Source: an uncultured Thermoleophilia bacterium (GTDB lineage Bacteria > Actinomycetota > Thermoleophilia > UBA2241). Taken from it: a stretch of DNA of 7,541 nt. Positions 1 through 6,251 of the stretch are shown here, piece by piece; within the stretch, counting starts at the first letter, position 1, and every line of letters begins with the position of its first letter. The notes under the pieces were generated by a model. The model was not told the DNA's origin and did no database searches. It was given only the letters and a program-made list of their open reading frames with translations. The translations under genes and the position numbers were made by a program. The stretch lies in the NCBI GenBank assembly GCA_903921965.1, contig CAIXSE010000676.1:1-7541 (forward strand). The letters run 5' to 3'.

Positions 1-179
1 ACGAGAGACGAGACCGACGCCGACGTGTCGCCGCGCTCCAGCTGACTGATGAACGCGGCCGTGAGGCCTGAGGTCGCGGCGACCTGACGCAGCGTCAGGC
101 CACGCTCCTGCCGGGCGGCGCGCAGGTGCCGGCCGATGTTCAGGACGATCTCGTGCGCGTCATCTCTGCTGCTCGCCAT
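1..179 (-). CDS. XRE-family HTH transcriptional regulator (partial, 3' end beyond left edge)
   Basis: Reading leftward from an ATG at 179-177 gives 59 full codons before the window ends. Residues 14-50 form a classic XRE/Cro-CI helix-turn-helix: NIGRHLRAARQERGLTL, then RQVAATSGLTAAFISQLERG, with the recognition helix at about 40-48. The start is supported by a GAGGAG Shine-Dalgarno (plus-strand 184-189) four bases upstream. The gene is divergent from the methyltransferase operon and shares a 161-bp intergenic region with it, so it is probably the local regulator. Proteins with this kind of N-terminus often carry a C-terminal cupin sensor domain, but that part is outside the window and cannot be confirmed. 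The DNA-binding domain is clear; the ligand and the direction of control are unknown. Confidence 0.9.
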   Translation of the reverse strand, partial: MASSRDDAHEIVLNIGRHLRAARQERGLTLRQVAATSGLTAAFISQLERGDTSASVSSL

Positions 180-208
180 GCGACTCCTCGAGGCCTGCCT
201 GCCGTGTG

Positions 209-237
209 AGCCTAACGAGCAGCGCTGAGGCGGGCAA
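209..237 (-). promoter_or_regulatory. possible promoter of the divergent XRE gene
   Basis: On the minus strand TTGCCC (plus 232-237) and TAGGCT (plus 209-214) are separated by 17 bases, placing a transcript start about 25-30 bases before the XRE start codon. The match is modest (4/6 and 3/6 to the sigma-70 consensus), so this is a weak call. An inverted repeat GCGGG-CAA-CCCGC (230-242) overlaps the -35 element and could be an extra regulator site or a leader hairpin. Confidence 0.25.
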
Positions 238-251
238 CCCGCTTGGCACTG

Positions 252-281
252 TTGTAAAGTATTACTTGACTCTGCTACATT
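252..281 (+). promoter_or_regulatory. candidate promoter of the methyltransferase operon
   Basis: TTGTAA (252-257) and TACATT (276-281) are 18 bases apart. The -10 is preceded by TGC, giving an extended -10 element TGCTACATT (273-281). Each hexamer matches the sigma-70 consensus at 4 of 6 positions. Transcription would start near 288 and leave a leader of about 50 bases before the ATG at 341. The patch is markedly AT-rich against GC-rich flanks, which supports a regulatory role. An alternative pairing is TTGACT (266-271) with TACATG (287-292) at 15-bp spacing, which is less good. Inference from sequence only. Confidence 0.45.
254..270. promoter_or_regulatory. 17-bp imperfect palindrome, candidate operator for the XRE regulator
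   Basis: The site reads GTaAAGTAtTACTTgAC: a perfect AAGTA-T-TACTT core (257-267) plus GT/AC outer pairs, so 7 of 8 base pairs of dyad symmetry hold around a central T. It sits between the -35 and -10 of the best plus-strand promoter and overlaps that -35. This is where a dimeric XRE-type repressor would block RNA polymerase. The XRE gene lies 75 bp away and points the other way, which fits local control. The dyad is seen in the sequence; assigning it to this regulator is inference. Confidence 0.5.
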
Positions 282-327
282 CCTACTACATGGTTGCGGA
301 CACGACCGGCTGCGTGACCGAGGAGAT

Positions 328-333
328 GGGGAG
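328..333 (+). promoter_or_regulatory. ribosome binding site that fixes the methyltransferase start
   Basis: GGGGAG lies seven bases before the ATG at 341. The in-frame starts further upstream fare worse: ATG 326 has a purine run directly abutting it with no spacer, ATG 290 has only a pyrimidine-rich sequence before it, and GTG 206 would place the promoter and palindrome inside the coding sequence. The 341 start is therefore preferred. Confidence 0.6.
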
Positions 334-340
334 CGAACCG

Positions 341-1753
341 ATGGCCTACCCGAGACTGACGATCATCGACGACAGGGACGCCCAACGGGTGCACGACGCC
401 ACTGTGCGCGTGCTCGACGAGGCCGGCGTCGACATACTGCACGAGCCGACCGTCGAGCTCCTGCGGCACGCCGGGGCACGCGTGGAAGGCTCGCGCGTGC
501 GGATGGCGCCCGAGATGGTCGCCTCCGCCATCGAGAGCGCGCCACACGCATGGCCGCTGCCCGGGCGCGGGGACGCCGCCGGCATCGATCTGCGCCAGGG
601 GAACACTTACTTCGGCACCGGCTCCGACTGCCTGTTCGTACGGGACCGCGCCTCGAAGGAGCGACGCCGCGTCGTCCTGGACGACGTCCAGAGCATGGCG
701 GTCCTGGCGGACAAGCTGCCCAATCTCGACTTCGTGATGTCCATGGGTCTTCCCGGCGACGTGGACATGGCCGTGGACGACCTCGCGCCGGTAGCCGCCA
801 TGCTCCGCGGGACGGGCAAGCCGATCATCGTCGCGCCGAAGGACGGGGACGCGGTGGAGCCCATCGTCGAGATGGCACGCATCGCCGGCGAGGAGAAGAG
901 CGTGGTCATCTACTCCATGCCCGCTCCCCCCCTCATGCACGACGCCGACGCCATCACCAAGGTCGTCGAGTGCGCGAAACGCAGTGTCCCGCTGGTGTAC
1001 GCGTCGGCGCCGTCGATGGGCAGCACGTCCCCGTGGTCGGTGGCCGCCACGCTCGTCGTGGGCAACGCGGAGATCCTCAGCGGCCTCGTCGTGCATCAGC
1101 TCGTGAACCCGGGTGCGCCGTTCGTCTACGGCACGGCCTTCGGCGTGCTCGACATGGCCCTGACAGTCGAGACCTACGCGGCGCCCGAGCAGCTCCTCAC
1201 CGACCACGTGGGCTGCGAGATGGCCGAGTTCTACGGGCTGCCCAGCTTCTACTACGGCGCCGTGTCGGACTCCAAGGTGCTCGACCCGCAGTGGGCCGCG
1301 GAATCCGCCGTGACGGCCATGCTCGGCGCCTTCTCCCGCGGCACCCTGCTGCACGACGTGGGCTACCTGGAATCGGGCATGCAGAGCTCGCACGAGTCCA
1401 TCGTCCTCGGCGACGAGGTGGCCGGCTTCGCGCGGGCCATACTCCGCGAGATGTCCTTCGAAGACGACGGGCTCGCCGTCGACGAGATCCTGTGGGCCGG
1501 ACCCGGGGGCAACCACCTTGCCCGCAAGTACACGCGGCAGCACTACCGCGAGATGTGGCGACCGACCCTGTTCGAGCGCGCGACCTACGATCGCTGGATG
1601 GACGAGACGGGCGGCAGCGACTGCCTCGCGAAGATCCGCCGGCGCGCCGACGAGATCCTGACCGAACCGTGGCCGCTCCACGTCGACGACGCCGCCTCGG
1701 CGCGCCTCGACGAAGTCGTGGCCGAGGTGCGGCGACGCCGTACTGCAGTCTGA
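341..1753 (+). CDS. MttB-family (trimethylamine:corrinoid-type) methyltransferase, non-pyrrolysine
   Basis: A 470-residue protein of the COG5598/MttB superfamily. Characterised members transfer a methyl group from a quaternary or tertiary amine (trimethylamine; in non-pyrrolysine members glycine betaine, proline betaine, carnitine or gamma-butyrobetaine) to a cobalamin-binding corrinoid protein. Family features seen: an N-terminal region with VLDEAGVDILHEPTVELL (24-41) and a VRMAPEMVASAIESAP stretch (53-68); a glycine-rich TIM-barrel body; a conserved-looking SDSKVLDPQ segment (309-317) followed by a glycine/histidine-rich stretch and LESGMQSSHE (343-352); and a C-terminal GPGGNHLARKYT...RPTLFERATYDRW tail (387-419). 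Length is slightly below the roughly 480-495 typical of the family. There is no in-frame amber codon, so it is not a pyrrolysine-dependent TMA methyltransferase. It is the first gene of the operon, 11 bases before the aminotransferase. No corrinoid protein or reductive activase is nearby, so the methyl acceptor and the substrate are unknown. Family confident; substrate not. Confidence 0.88.
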   Translation: MAYPRLTIIDDRDAQRVHDATVRVLDEAGVDILHEPTVELLRHAGARVEGSRVRMAPEMVASAIESAPHAWPLPGRGDAAGIDLRQGNTYFGTGSDCLFVRDRASKERRRVVLDDVQSMAVLADKLPNLDFVMSMGLPGDVDMAVDDLAPVAAMLRGTGKPIIVAPKDGDAVEPIVEMARIAGEEKSVVIYSMPAPPLMHDADAITKVVECAKRSVPLVYASAPSMGSTSPWSVAATLVVGNAEILSGLVVHQLVNPGAPFVYGTAFGVLDMALTVETYAAPEQLLTDHVGCEMAEFYGLPSFYYGAVSDSKVLDPQWAAESAVTAMLGAFSRGTLLHDVGYLESGMQSSHESIVLGDEVAGFARAILREMSFEDDGLAVDEILWAGPGGNHLARKYTRQHYREMWRPTLFERATYDRWMDETGGSDCLAKIRRRADEILTEPWPLHVDDAASARLDEVVAEVRRRRTAV

Positions 1754-1759
1754 AGGAGG
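1753..1759 (+). promoter_or_regulatory. strong Shine-Dalgarno for the aminotransferase, overlapping the upstream stop
   Basis: AAGGAGG begins on the last base of the methyltransferase TGA and lies five bases before the ATG at 1765. This near-perfect site decides the start against the long in-frame upstream extension and indicates that the two genes are translated from one message. Confidence 0.75.
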
Positions 1760-1764
1760 CGCCC

Positions 1765-2904
1765 ATGATCGACCTGCCCCCGTTCCGCCTCGAGACGTTC
1801 TTCAGCGACTGGGAGAGCTACGCCAGGTACAACATCGCCCAGTCCGACGCCGAGACCATGACCGTGGACGAGATCCTCGCGCTCGCCACTCCCGAGGAGC
1901 GCGAGGCCTTCGGCGCCATGCGCCTCAGCTACCCGCCCGCCTGGGGCACCGACGCCCTCCGCGCCGCCGTCGCGGCGACCTACGAGACCGTCGACGCCGA
2001 CCACGTGCTCTGCTTCTCCGGCGCCGAAGAGGCCATCTTCTGGTGCATGGAGGACCTCATGGGCCCGGGCGACCATGCCATCGTCACGGTCCCCAACTAC
2101 CAGTCGATGGAGTCGGTCGCCATCGCCACGGGAGCGGACGTGACCGCCGCGGTCCTCGACCCCGCGAACGGCTGGGCCTTCGACCTCGACGAGCTGCGCG
2201 CGCAGCTGCGGCCGACGACGAAGGTCATCGCCGTGAACTTCCCCAACAACCCGACCGGGGCGACCCTCGACGAAGCGACGTTCCGTGCCCTGGTCGACCT
2301 GTGCGACGAACGAGGCATCAGGCTGTTCAGCGACGAGGTGTACCGCGGCCTGGAGGTGGAAGGCTCCATGCCCGCGCTGCCCCAGGCCGCCGACATCTCG
2401 CCGACGGCCCTCTCGCTGAACGTGATGTCCAAGGCGTACGGCCTCTCGGGCCTGCGCATCGGCTGGGTCGCCTCGCAGGACAAGGAGCAGCTCGCCCGGC
2501 TCGAGAAGCGCAAGCACTTCACGAGCATCTGCAACGCCGGTCCGAGCGAGCACCTGGCCACCATCGTCCTCCGCAACGCGCGGGCCGTGCGTGACCGTAA
2601 CCGCGCCATCATCGCCGGGAACCTGCCGCTCTTCCGCGAGTTCTTCAGCGAGCGGTGGGCCGGGCTGTTCGAGTGGGAGCAGCCGCAGGGAGGCTGCGTG
2701 TCCTACCCGCGGTACCTCGGCCCGGGCAGCACGGAGGAGTTCTGTCACAAGCTCCTGGTGGAAGCGGGCGTGTGCGTGCTGCCGCCCAGCATCTACCAGT
2801 CCGCGCTCGCCCCCATGCCCGCGGACCACTTCAGGATGGGCGTGGGCCACCGCGTCTCCGGCGCGGCTCTCGAAGTCTTCGACGACTACCTATCCAAGCT
2901 GTGA
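1765..2904 (+). CDS. PLP-dependent aminotransferase, class I/II, fold type I
   Basis: A 379-residue cytosolic enzyme. Visible motifs in order: substrate/PLP pocket loop SGAEEA (85-90); NFPNNPTG (158-165) with the Asn that contacts PLP; SDEVYRG (189-195) with the Asp that binds the pyridine nitrogen and a Tyr; NVMSKAYGLSGLRIGW (219-234) carrying the Schiff-base lysine K223 and the phosphate-contacting Arg231; and FRMGVG (356-361), whose Arg357 sits where family members bind the substrate carboxylate. All catalytic residues look intact and the length is normal. The N-terminus (PPFRLETFFSDWE...YNIAQSDAETMTV) resembles an aminotransferase-like subgroup that includes capreomycidine synthase-type proteins; this is from memory and uncertain. 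Members of this fold catalyse transamination, but also beta/gamma-elimination or cyclisation. Placed between a methyltransferase and a cyclodeaminase-family enzyme, it probably acts on an amino acid intermediate in the same pathway. Confidence 0.9.
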   Translation: MIDLPPFRLETFFSDWESYARYNIAQSDAETMTVDEILALATPEEREAFGAMRLSYPPAWGTDALRAAVAATYETVDADHVLCFSGAEEAIFWCMEDLMGPGDHAIVTVPNYQSMESVAIATGADVTAAVLDPANGWAFDLDELRAQLRPTTKVIAVNFPNNPTGATLDEATFRALVDLCDERGIRLFSDEVYRGLEVEGSMPALPQAADISPTALSLNVMSKAYGLSGLRIGWVASQDKEQLARLEKRKHFTSICNAGPSEHLATIVLRNARAVRDRNRAIIAGNLPLFREFFSERWAGLFEWEQPQGGCVSYPRYLGPGSTEEFCHKLLVEAGVCVLPPSIYQSALAPMPADHFRMGVGHRVSGAALEVFDDYLSKL

Positions 2905-2941
2905 CCCACGCCACGGCGACCTCGAACGAAAGGCGGGACTG

Positions 2942-3967
2942 ATGATGGCCGAAGGAACCAGCGGCGTGCCGGCGAGAGCGGGTGTGCGTGTCCTCGACGA
3001 GTCCGAGGTCCGCTCCTTGATCGGGCCGCCCGAAGCGCTGGCCGCGGTCCGCGACGCGTTCGCGAGGATGGGGCGCGGCGAGACGAGCGTCCCGCCCGTG
3101 ATGATCATCTGGGTGCCCGAGAACGAAGGCGAGGTCCACGTCAAGGCGGCGCACCTGCACCACACCGACTACTACGCGGTGAAGTTCGCGTCGATCTTCG
3201 AGGGCAACGCGGCACTCGGCCTCCCCGCGGTCTCGGGGATGATCCTCGTGTTCGACGCGCGCACGGGGTTCCTCGCCGGCATGCTCATGGACAACGGCTT
3301 CCTCACCGACCTGCGCACCGGCGCCGCCGGAGCCCTGGCCGCCGACCTGCTGGCCAAGAAGGAGGTCGACCAGGTCACGATCGTGGGCGCCGGCATCCAG
3401 GGCCGGTTCCAGCTCGCGGCCCTGCTGGGAGTGCGCACGCCTCGCCGGGCGGTCATCTGCGACCTGTCCGCCCCGGCGGCGGAGGCTTACGCGGCCGAGA
3501 TGAGCGCGCTCCACGGCCTGCCCGTCACCGTCGCGGGCAGCGTGGAGGAGGCCGTCCGGGAGGCGGACGTGGTCGTCTGCACGACGCCGTCCCACAAGGC
3601 GTTCCTCGCGGCGGAGTGGGTGCGGCCGGGCGCGCACATCACGGCGATGGGCTCGGACAACCCGATGAAGAACGAGCTCGATCCCGAGCTGCTGGCCCGC
3701 GCGGACAAGGTCGTGGTGGACAGCCGTGACATGTGCGCGATCAACGGCGAGCTGCACCACGCGCTCGAGGCCGGGCTCATGACCGTGGACGACGTCTACG
3801 CGGAGCTCGGCGAGGTCGCCGCGGGAACGAAGCCGGGCCGGACCTCGGACTCGGAGATCACCGTGGCGGACCTCACCGGACTCGGTGTCCAGGACACGGC
3901 GGTCGCGAACCACGTGATGGGCCAGGCGGCGCAGCGCGGCGTCGGACGGCTTCTGGACGAGCTGTGA
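2942..3967 (+). CDS. ornithine cyclodeaminase / mu-crystallin family protein
   Basis: A 341-residue protein, normal for the family. Seen: VKFASIFEGNAALGLPAVSG (80-99), with Lys81 at the position of the conserved substrate-binding lysine; DNGFLTDLRTGAAGA (117-131), with the conserved Arg125; a Rossmann motif VGAGIQG (148-154) with an acidic Asp174 at the end of the second strand (VICDLS), which favours NAD(H) over NADP(H); and GSDNPMKNELD (237-247). Asp239 there matches the catalytic aspartate of ornithine cyclodeaminase (GGDCPGKTEL in the Pseudomonas enzyme) rather than the Ser-type motif of ketimine reductases. This favours a cyclodeaminase, or the EutC-like branch known from ectoine use, over a simple reductase or alanine dehydrogenase. 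The start is ATG 2942 behind an AAAGGCGG stretch; ATG 2945 is equally possible. It lies 37 bases after the aminotransferase gene. The family is firm; the substrate (ornithine, lysine or a derivative) is not. Confidence 0.9.
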   Translation: MMAEGTSGVPARAGVRVLDESEVRSLIGPPEALAAVRDAFARMGRGETSVPPVMIIWVPENEGEVHVKAAHLHHTDYYAVKFASIFEGNAALGLPAVSGMILVFDARTGFLAGMLMDNGFLTDLRTGAAGALAADLLAKKEVDQVTIVGAGIQGRFQLAALLGVRTPRRAVICDLSAPAAEAYAAEMSALHGLPVTVAGSVEEAVREADVVVCTTPSHKAFLAAEWVRPGAHITAMGSDNPMKNELDPELLARADKVVVDSRDMCAINGELHHALEAGLMTVDDVYAELGEVAAGTKPGRTSDSEITVADLTGLGVQDTAVANHVMGQAAQRGVGRLLDEL

Positions 3968-4012
3968 GGCCGGACCGCACCGCTGCGCGCAACACGTGAC
4001 GGACGGGACGCC

Positions 4013-4927
4013 GTGGCCCACGCCAGCGGCGGGTCGGCGCGCGGCTACGTCATGGTGACGGCCGCCTACGCGGTCATGGCGTGCATCGGCGCCGTCGTCA
4101 CGTGGGCGCCGGGGCCCGCGGTCTCGCTGCTGTTCCTGCGCATGGCCGTGGCGGCCGCGGTCCTCGCGCCGGCGTTCGCACGCCGGACGACGCTGCGGGA
4201 GATCGGCGGCACGGGCGTGTGGAAGCGGGTCGTCCTGATGGCCGTCCTCGACTCCTCTGCGCTCCTGCTCTTCTTCGTGAGCACGCGGCTCACGAGCGTC
4301 GCGGTCGCCATGTTCCTGATCTTCCTGGCACCTCTGTGGGTGGCGGTGCTGGCCCCGCGTCTGATGCGCCAGAAGACCGACAGGGCCGTGTGGCCGGCGA
4401 TGGCGCTCGCCATGGGTGGACTGGCTCTCATCGTCGTCCCCCCCGCACTCGGCCACGAGCTGGACATCTCGGTGGCCGGACTGGTCGCCGGGTTCGCCTC
4501 GAGCCTTCTCCTGGCCGGCTTCATGATGACGGTCAGCGCACTGCGCGAGCACGGGCTGCGCAGCGTGACGATCGTGCTCTCGGAGTGCGCGCTCGATGCC
4601 GTCCTCCTCCTGCCGCTCTTCGCGTGGCTGACGTGGGGATCAGGCGAGGGCCCGACCGGCCGCGACCTCGTCGCGGGCCTCTTCCTCGGCACCGTGTGCA
4701 CCGCGTTCACGTACGTGCTCTGGACCGAGGGAGTCGGCCTCGTCCCGGTCCAGCACGTGCCGATCCTCGGCTACGTCGAGCCCATGCTTGCTCCCGTGTA
4801 CGCCTACGTGCTGCTCGGCGAGGTGCCCGCCCGCTGGACGGTCGCCGGCGGGGCCCTGATCGTCGCCGCCGGAGCGCTGGTCGTCGTGAAGGGCGGCCGG
4901 AGCGGAGCCGTCTCCACCCAGGTGTGA
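4013..4927 (+). CDS. DMT-superfamily (EamA) inner-membrane transporter
   Basis: A 304-residue, ten-helix membrane protein made of two EamA repeats (about 14-142 and 153-297). The second repeat ends in the signature EPMLAPVYAYVLLGE (256-270), a short polar link, then AGGALIVAAGALVVV (278-292). Approximate helices: 14-31, 37-54, 71-90, 96-115, 126-143, 153-173, 184-206, 217-236, 248-268, 274-293. Family members mostly move amino acids, other small metabolites or nucleotide sugars. In this operon it may import or export the amino acid-like substrate or product. The start is uncertain: GTG 4013 has only a weak ribosome site, and ATG 4052 (residue 14, just before the first helix) is an alternative. 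It follows the cyclodeaminase gene by 45 bases with no hairpin visible between them. Confidence 0.9.
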   Translation: MAHASGGSARGYVMVTAAYAVMACIGAVVTWAPGPAVSLLFLRMAVAAAVLAPAFARRTTLREIGGTGVWKRVVLMAVLDSSALLLFFVSTRLTSVAVAMFLIFLAPLWVAVLAPRLMRQKTDRAVWPAMALAMGGLALIVVPPALGHELDISVAGLVAGFASSLLLAGFMMTVSALREHGLRSVTIVLSECALDAVLLLPLFAWLTWGSGEGPTGRDLVAGLFLGTVCTAFTYVLWTEGVGLVPVQHVPILGYVEPMLAPVYAYVLLGEVPARWTVAGGALIVAAGALVVVKGGRSGAVSTQV

Positions 4928-4976
4928 GCGCGACGACGGACCCCATGCGAACCGCCTTCTCCCAGGACCCGCCGGC

Positions 4977-6251
4977 GTGACCCAGACCGACCTTCTCAGC
5001 CTGGTCGTCGTGCTCGCGGCTGCCGCCGCAGCGGTGTTCGCCGCCGACGCGCTGCGCCGCTTCCTCGTGCCGCTCGTGGTGATCGAGGTCCTCGCCGGGG
5101 TGGTGGCCGGCCCGCAGCTGCTCGGCATCGCACAGGTCACCCCTCTCGTGGCCGCACTGGCACGCCTCGGCGTGTGCTTCCTCTTCTTCCTCGCCGGCTA
5201 CGAGATCGAGCTGCAGCGGATCCGCGGTCTGCCGCTCCGGCTCGGGGCCGCCGGCTGGCTGTGCTCTGCGGCGCTGGGCTGCGCAGCCGCCCTGCTGCTC
5301 CGCCAGACGGTGCTCGACGACGCCGTGGTCCCCGTGGCGATGGCGCTCACCACCACGGCGCTCGGCGTCCTTCTCCCGATCCTGCGGGACTCCGGAGTGC
5401 TGCAGACTCCGCTCGGCGCCGCGACACTGGGGGCCGGCGCGTTCGGCGAGTTCGGTCCTATCGTCCTCCTCGCCCTCTTCCTCGGGTCGGCCTCGATCGC
5501 TCACGCGGCGCTGTGGCTCCTGGTCTTCTGCGGAGTCGTCGTCGCGGTCGCAGTCACCGCCCGGCGCGTCCGGCCGCGCGCCCACGTGCGCCTGCTGCGA
5601 GGGACGCTGACGACGAGCGCCCAGCTCGTCGTCCGGGGCTCCGTCCTCGTACTGCTGCTGCTCGTGCTGCTCGCGACGCAGCTGGGCCTCGATCTGCTGC
5701 TCGGCGCCTTCTGTGCCGGTGTCGTCGTGCGTCTCGCCGACCCCCTCGGCGACGCCGCCCTGCTGCGGCAGCGGATCGACGCCGTCGGGTTCGGGTTCCT
5801 CATCCCGGTCTTCTTCGTGGTCACCGGCATGCGTCTGGACGTCGCCGCCTTCGCCGCGGGCCCGCGCGCGATCCTGCTTCCGGCCGCCCTCGTCGTCGCG
5901 TTCCTCGTGGTCCGCGGACTGCCGGCGGCACTCTACCTCCGCTCCCTGGGCGCGGCCGGGTCCGCCGCGCTCGCCCTGTTCACGGCGACCCAGCTTCCGC
6001 TGGTCGTCGTGATCACCGACGCTGCCCGAGCGCGCGGCCTCATGACGCCCGCGACCGCGTCGGCGCTCATCGGCGCCGGCATGGTGTCGGTCGCCGTCTA
6101 CCCCCTCCTCGCTCTCCGGGCGGCTCGTCGCACCACGGCGCTCTGCTCCCTCGATGCGAGCATCCCGGCCATCCCGCTCGGCTCGGCGACTTGTGTCGGC
6201 CCGGCCGTCGATCCCCCACGCGCTTCACGAGAAGGAGACGAACCACGATGA
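4977..6251 (+). CDS. cation:proton antiporter, CPA2 / KefB-like membrane domain
   Basis: A 424-residue, almost wholly hydrophobic protein, probably 12-13 helices, matching the Na+/H+ exchanger domain (PF00999). Supporting motifs: FFLAGYEIELQRIRG (70-84), typical of CPA2 proteins; ALTTTALGVLLPILRD (123-138), resembling the unwound-helix region; GAFGEFGPIV (154-163); and PVFFVVTGMRLDV (277-289). No cytosolic TrkA-N/RCK domain follows, unlike full KefB/KefC. Glu158 lies roughly where better-known members carry an Asp pair (ND, DD or QD); I recall E-F variants in actinobacterial homologues, so this may be a subfamily trait. Residues from about 383 to the end form a non-membrane tail running into the kamA ribosome site. 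The GTG start has no clear Shine-Dalgarno and overlaps the stop of an 11-codon reading frame. The likely role is Na+ or K+ exchange for protons; the reason for its place here is unclear. Confidence 0.85.
   Translation: MTQTDLLSLVVVLAAAAAAVFAADALRRFLVPLVVIEVLAGVVAGPQLLGIAQVTPLVAALARLGVCFLFFLAGYEIELQRIRGLPLRLGAAGWLCSAALGCAAALLLRQTVLDDAVVPVAMALTTTALGVLLPILRDSGVLQTPLGAATLGAGAFGEFGPIVLLALFLGSASIAHAALWLLVFCGVVVAVAVTARRVRPRAHVRLLRGTLTTSAQLVVRGSVLVLLLLVLLATQLGLDLLLGAFCAGVVVRLADPLGDAALLRQRIDAVGFGFLIPVFFVVTGMRLDVAAFAAGPRAILLPAALVVAFLVVRGLPAALYLRSLGAAGSAALALFTATQLPLVVVITDAARARGLMTPATASALIGAGMVSVAVYPLLALRAARRTTALCSLDASIPAIPLGSATCVGPAVDPPRASREGDEPR
6232..6237 (+). promoter_or_regulatory. Shine-Dalgarno of kamA inside the antiporter coding sequence
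   Basis: AAGGAG lies ten bases before the kamA ATG at 6248 and within the last codons of the antiporter gene. With the ATGA overlap it allows both independent initiation and translational coupling. Confidence 0.65.

Noticed and set aside
206..340. Upstream in-frame extension of the methyltransferase gene from GTG 206 (45 extra residues)
   Set aside because: It would run through the AT-rich promoter and palindrome, has no ribosome site, and adds sequence unlike the family N-terminus. ATG 341 has a proper Shine-Dalgarno.
275..1681. Long minus-strand open frame opposite the methyltransferase
   Set aside because: His/Arg/Gly/Val-rich composition without motifs; a codon-bias artefact of high GC. 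The same holds for minus-strand frames at 1585-2850, 2831-4552, 4707-5585 and 6098-7525.
341..1753. Pyrrolysine-containing MttB (in-frame amber codon)
   Set aside because: No TAG codon occurs in frame, so this is a non-pyrrolysine family member.
550..1764. Long in-frame open stretch ahead of the aminotransferase
   Set aside because: It lies fully within the methyltransferase gene in another frame and is very rich in Arg, Pro and Ala, as expected of a GC-driven shadow. The true start at 1765 has a near-perfect ribosome site.
2591..2941. In-frame upstream extension of the cyclodeaminase-family gene
   Set aside because: It overlaps the aminotransferase 3' end and translates to low-complexity Ser/Arg/Ala sequence with no family similarity.
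3968..4012. Terminator between the cyclodeaminase-family and transporter genes
   Set aside because: The 45-base gap shows no stable hairpin followed by a T run, so transcription probably continues.
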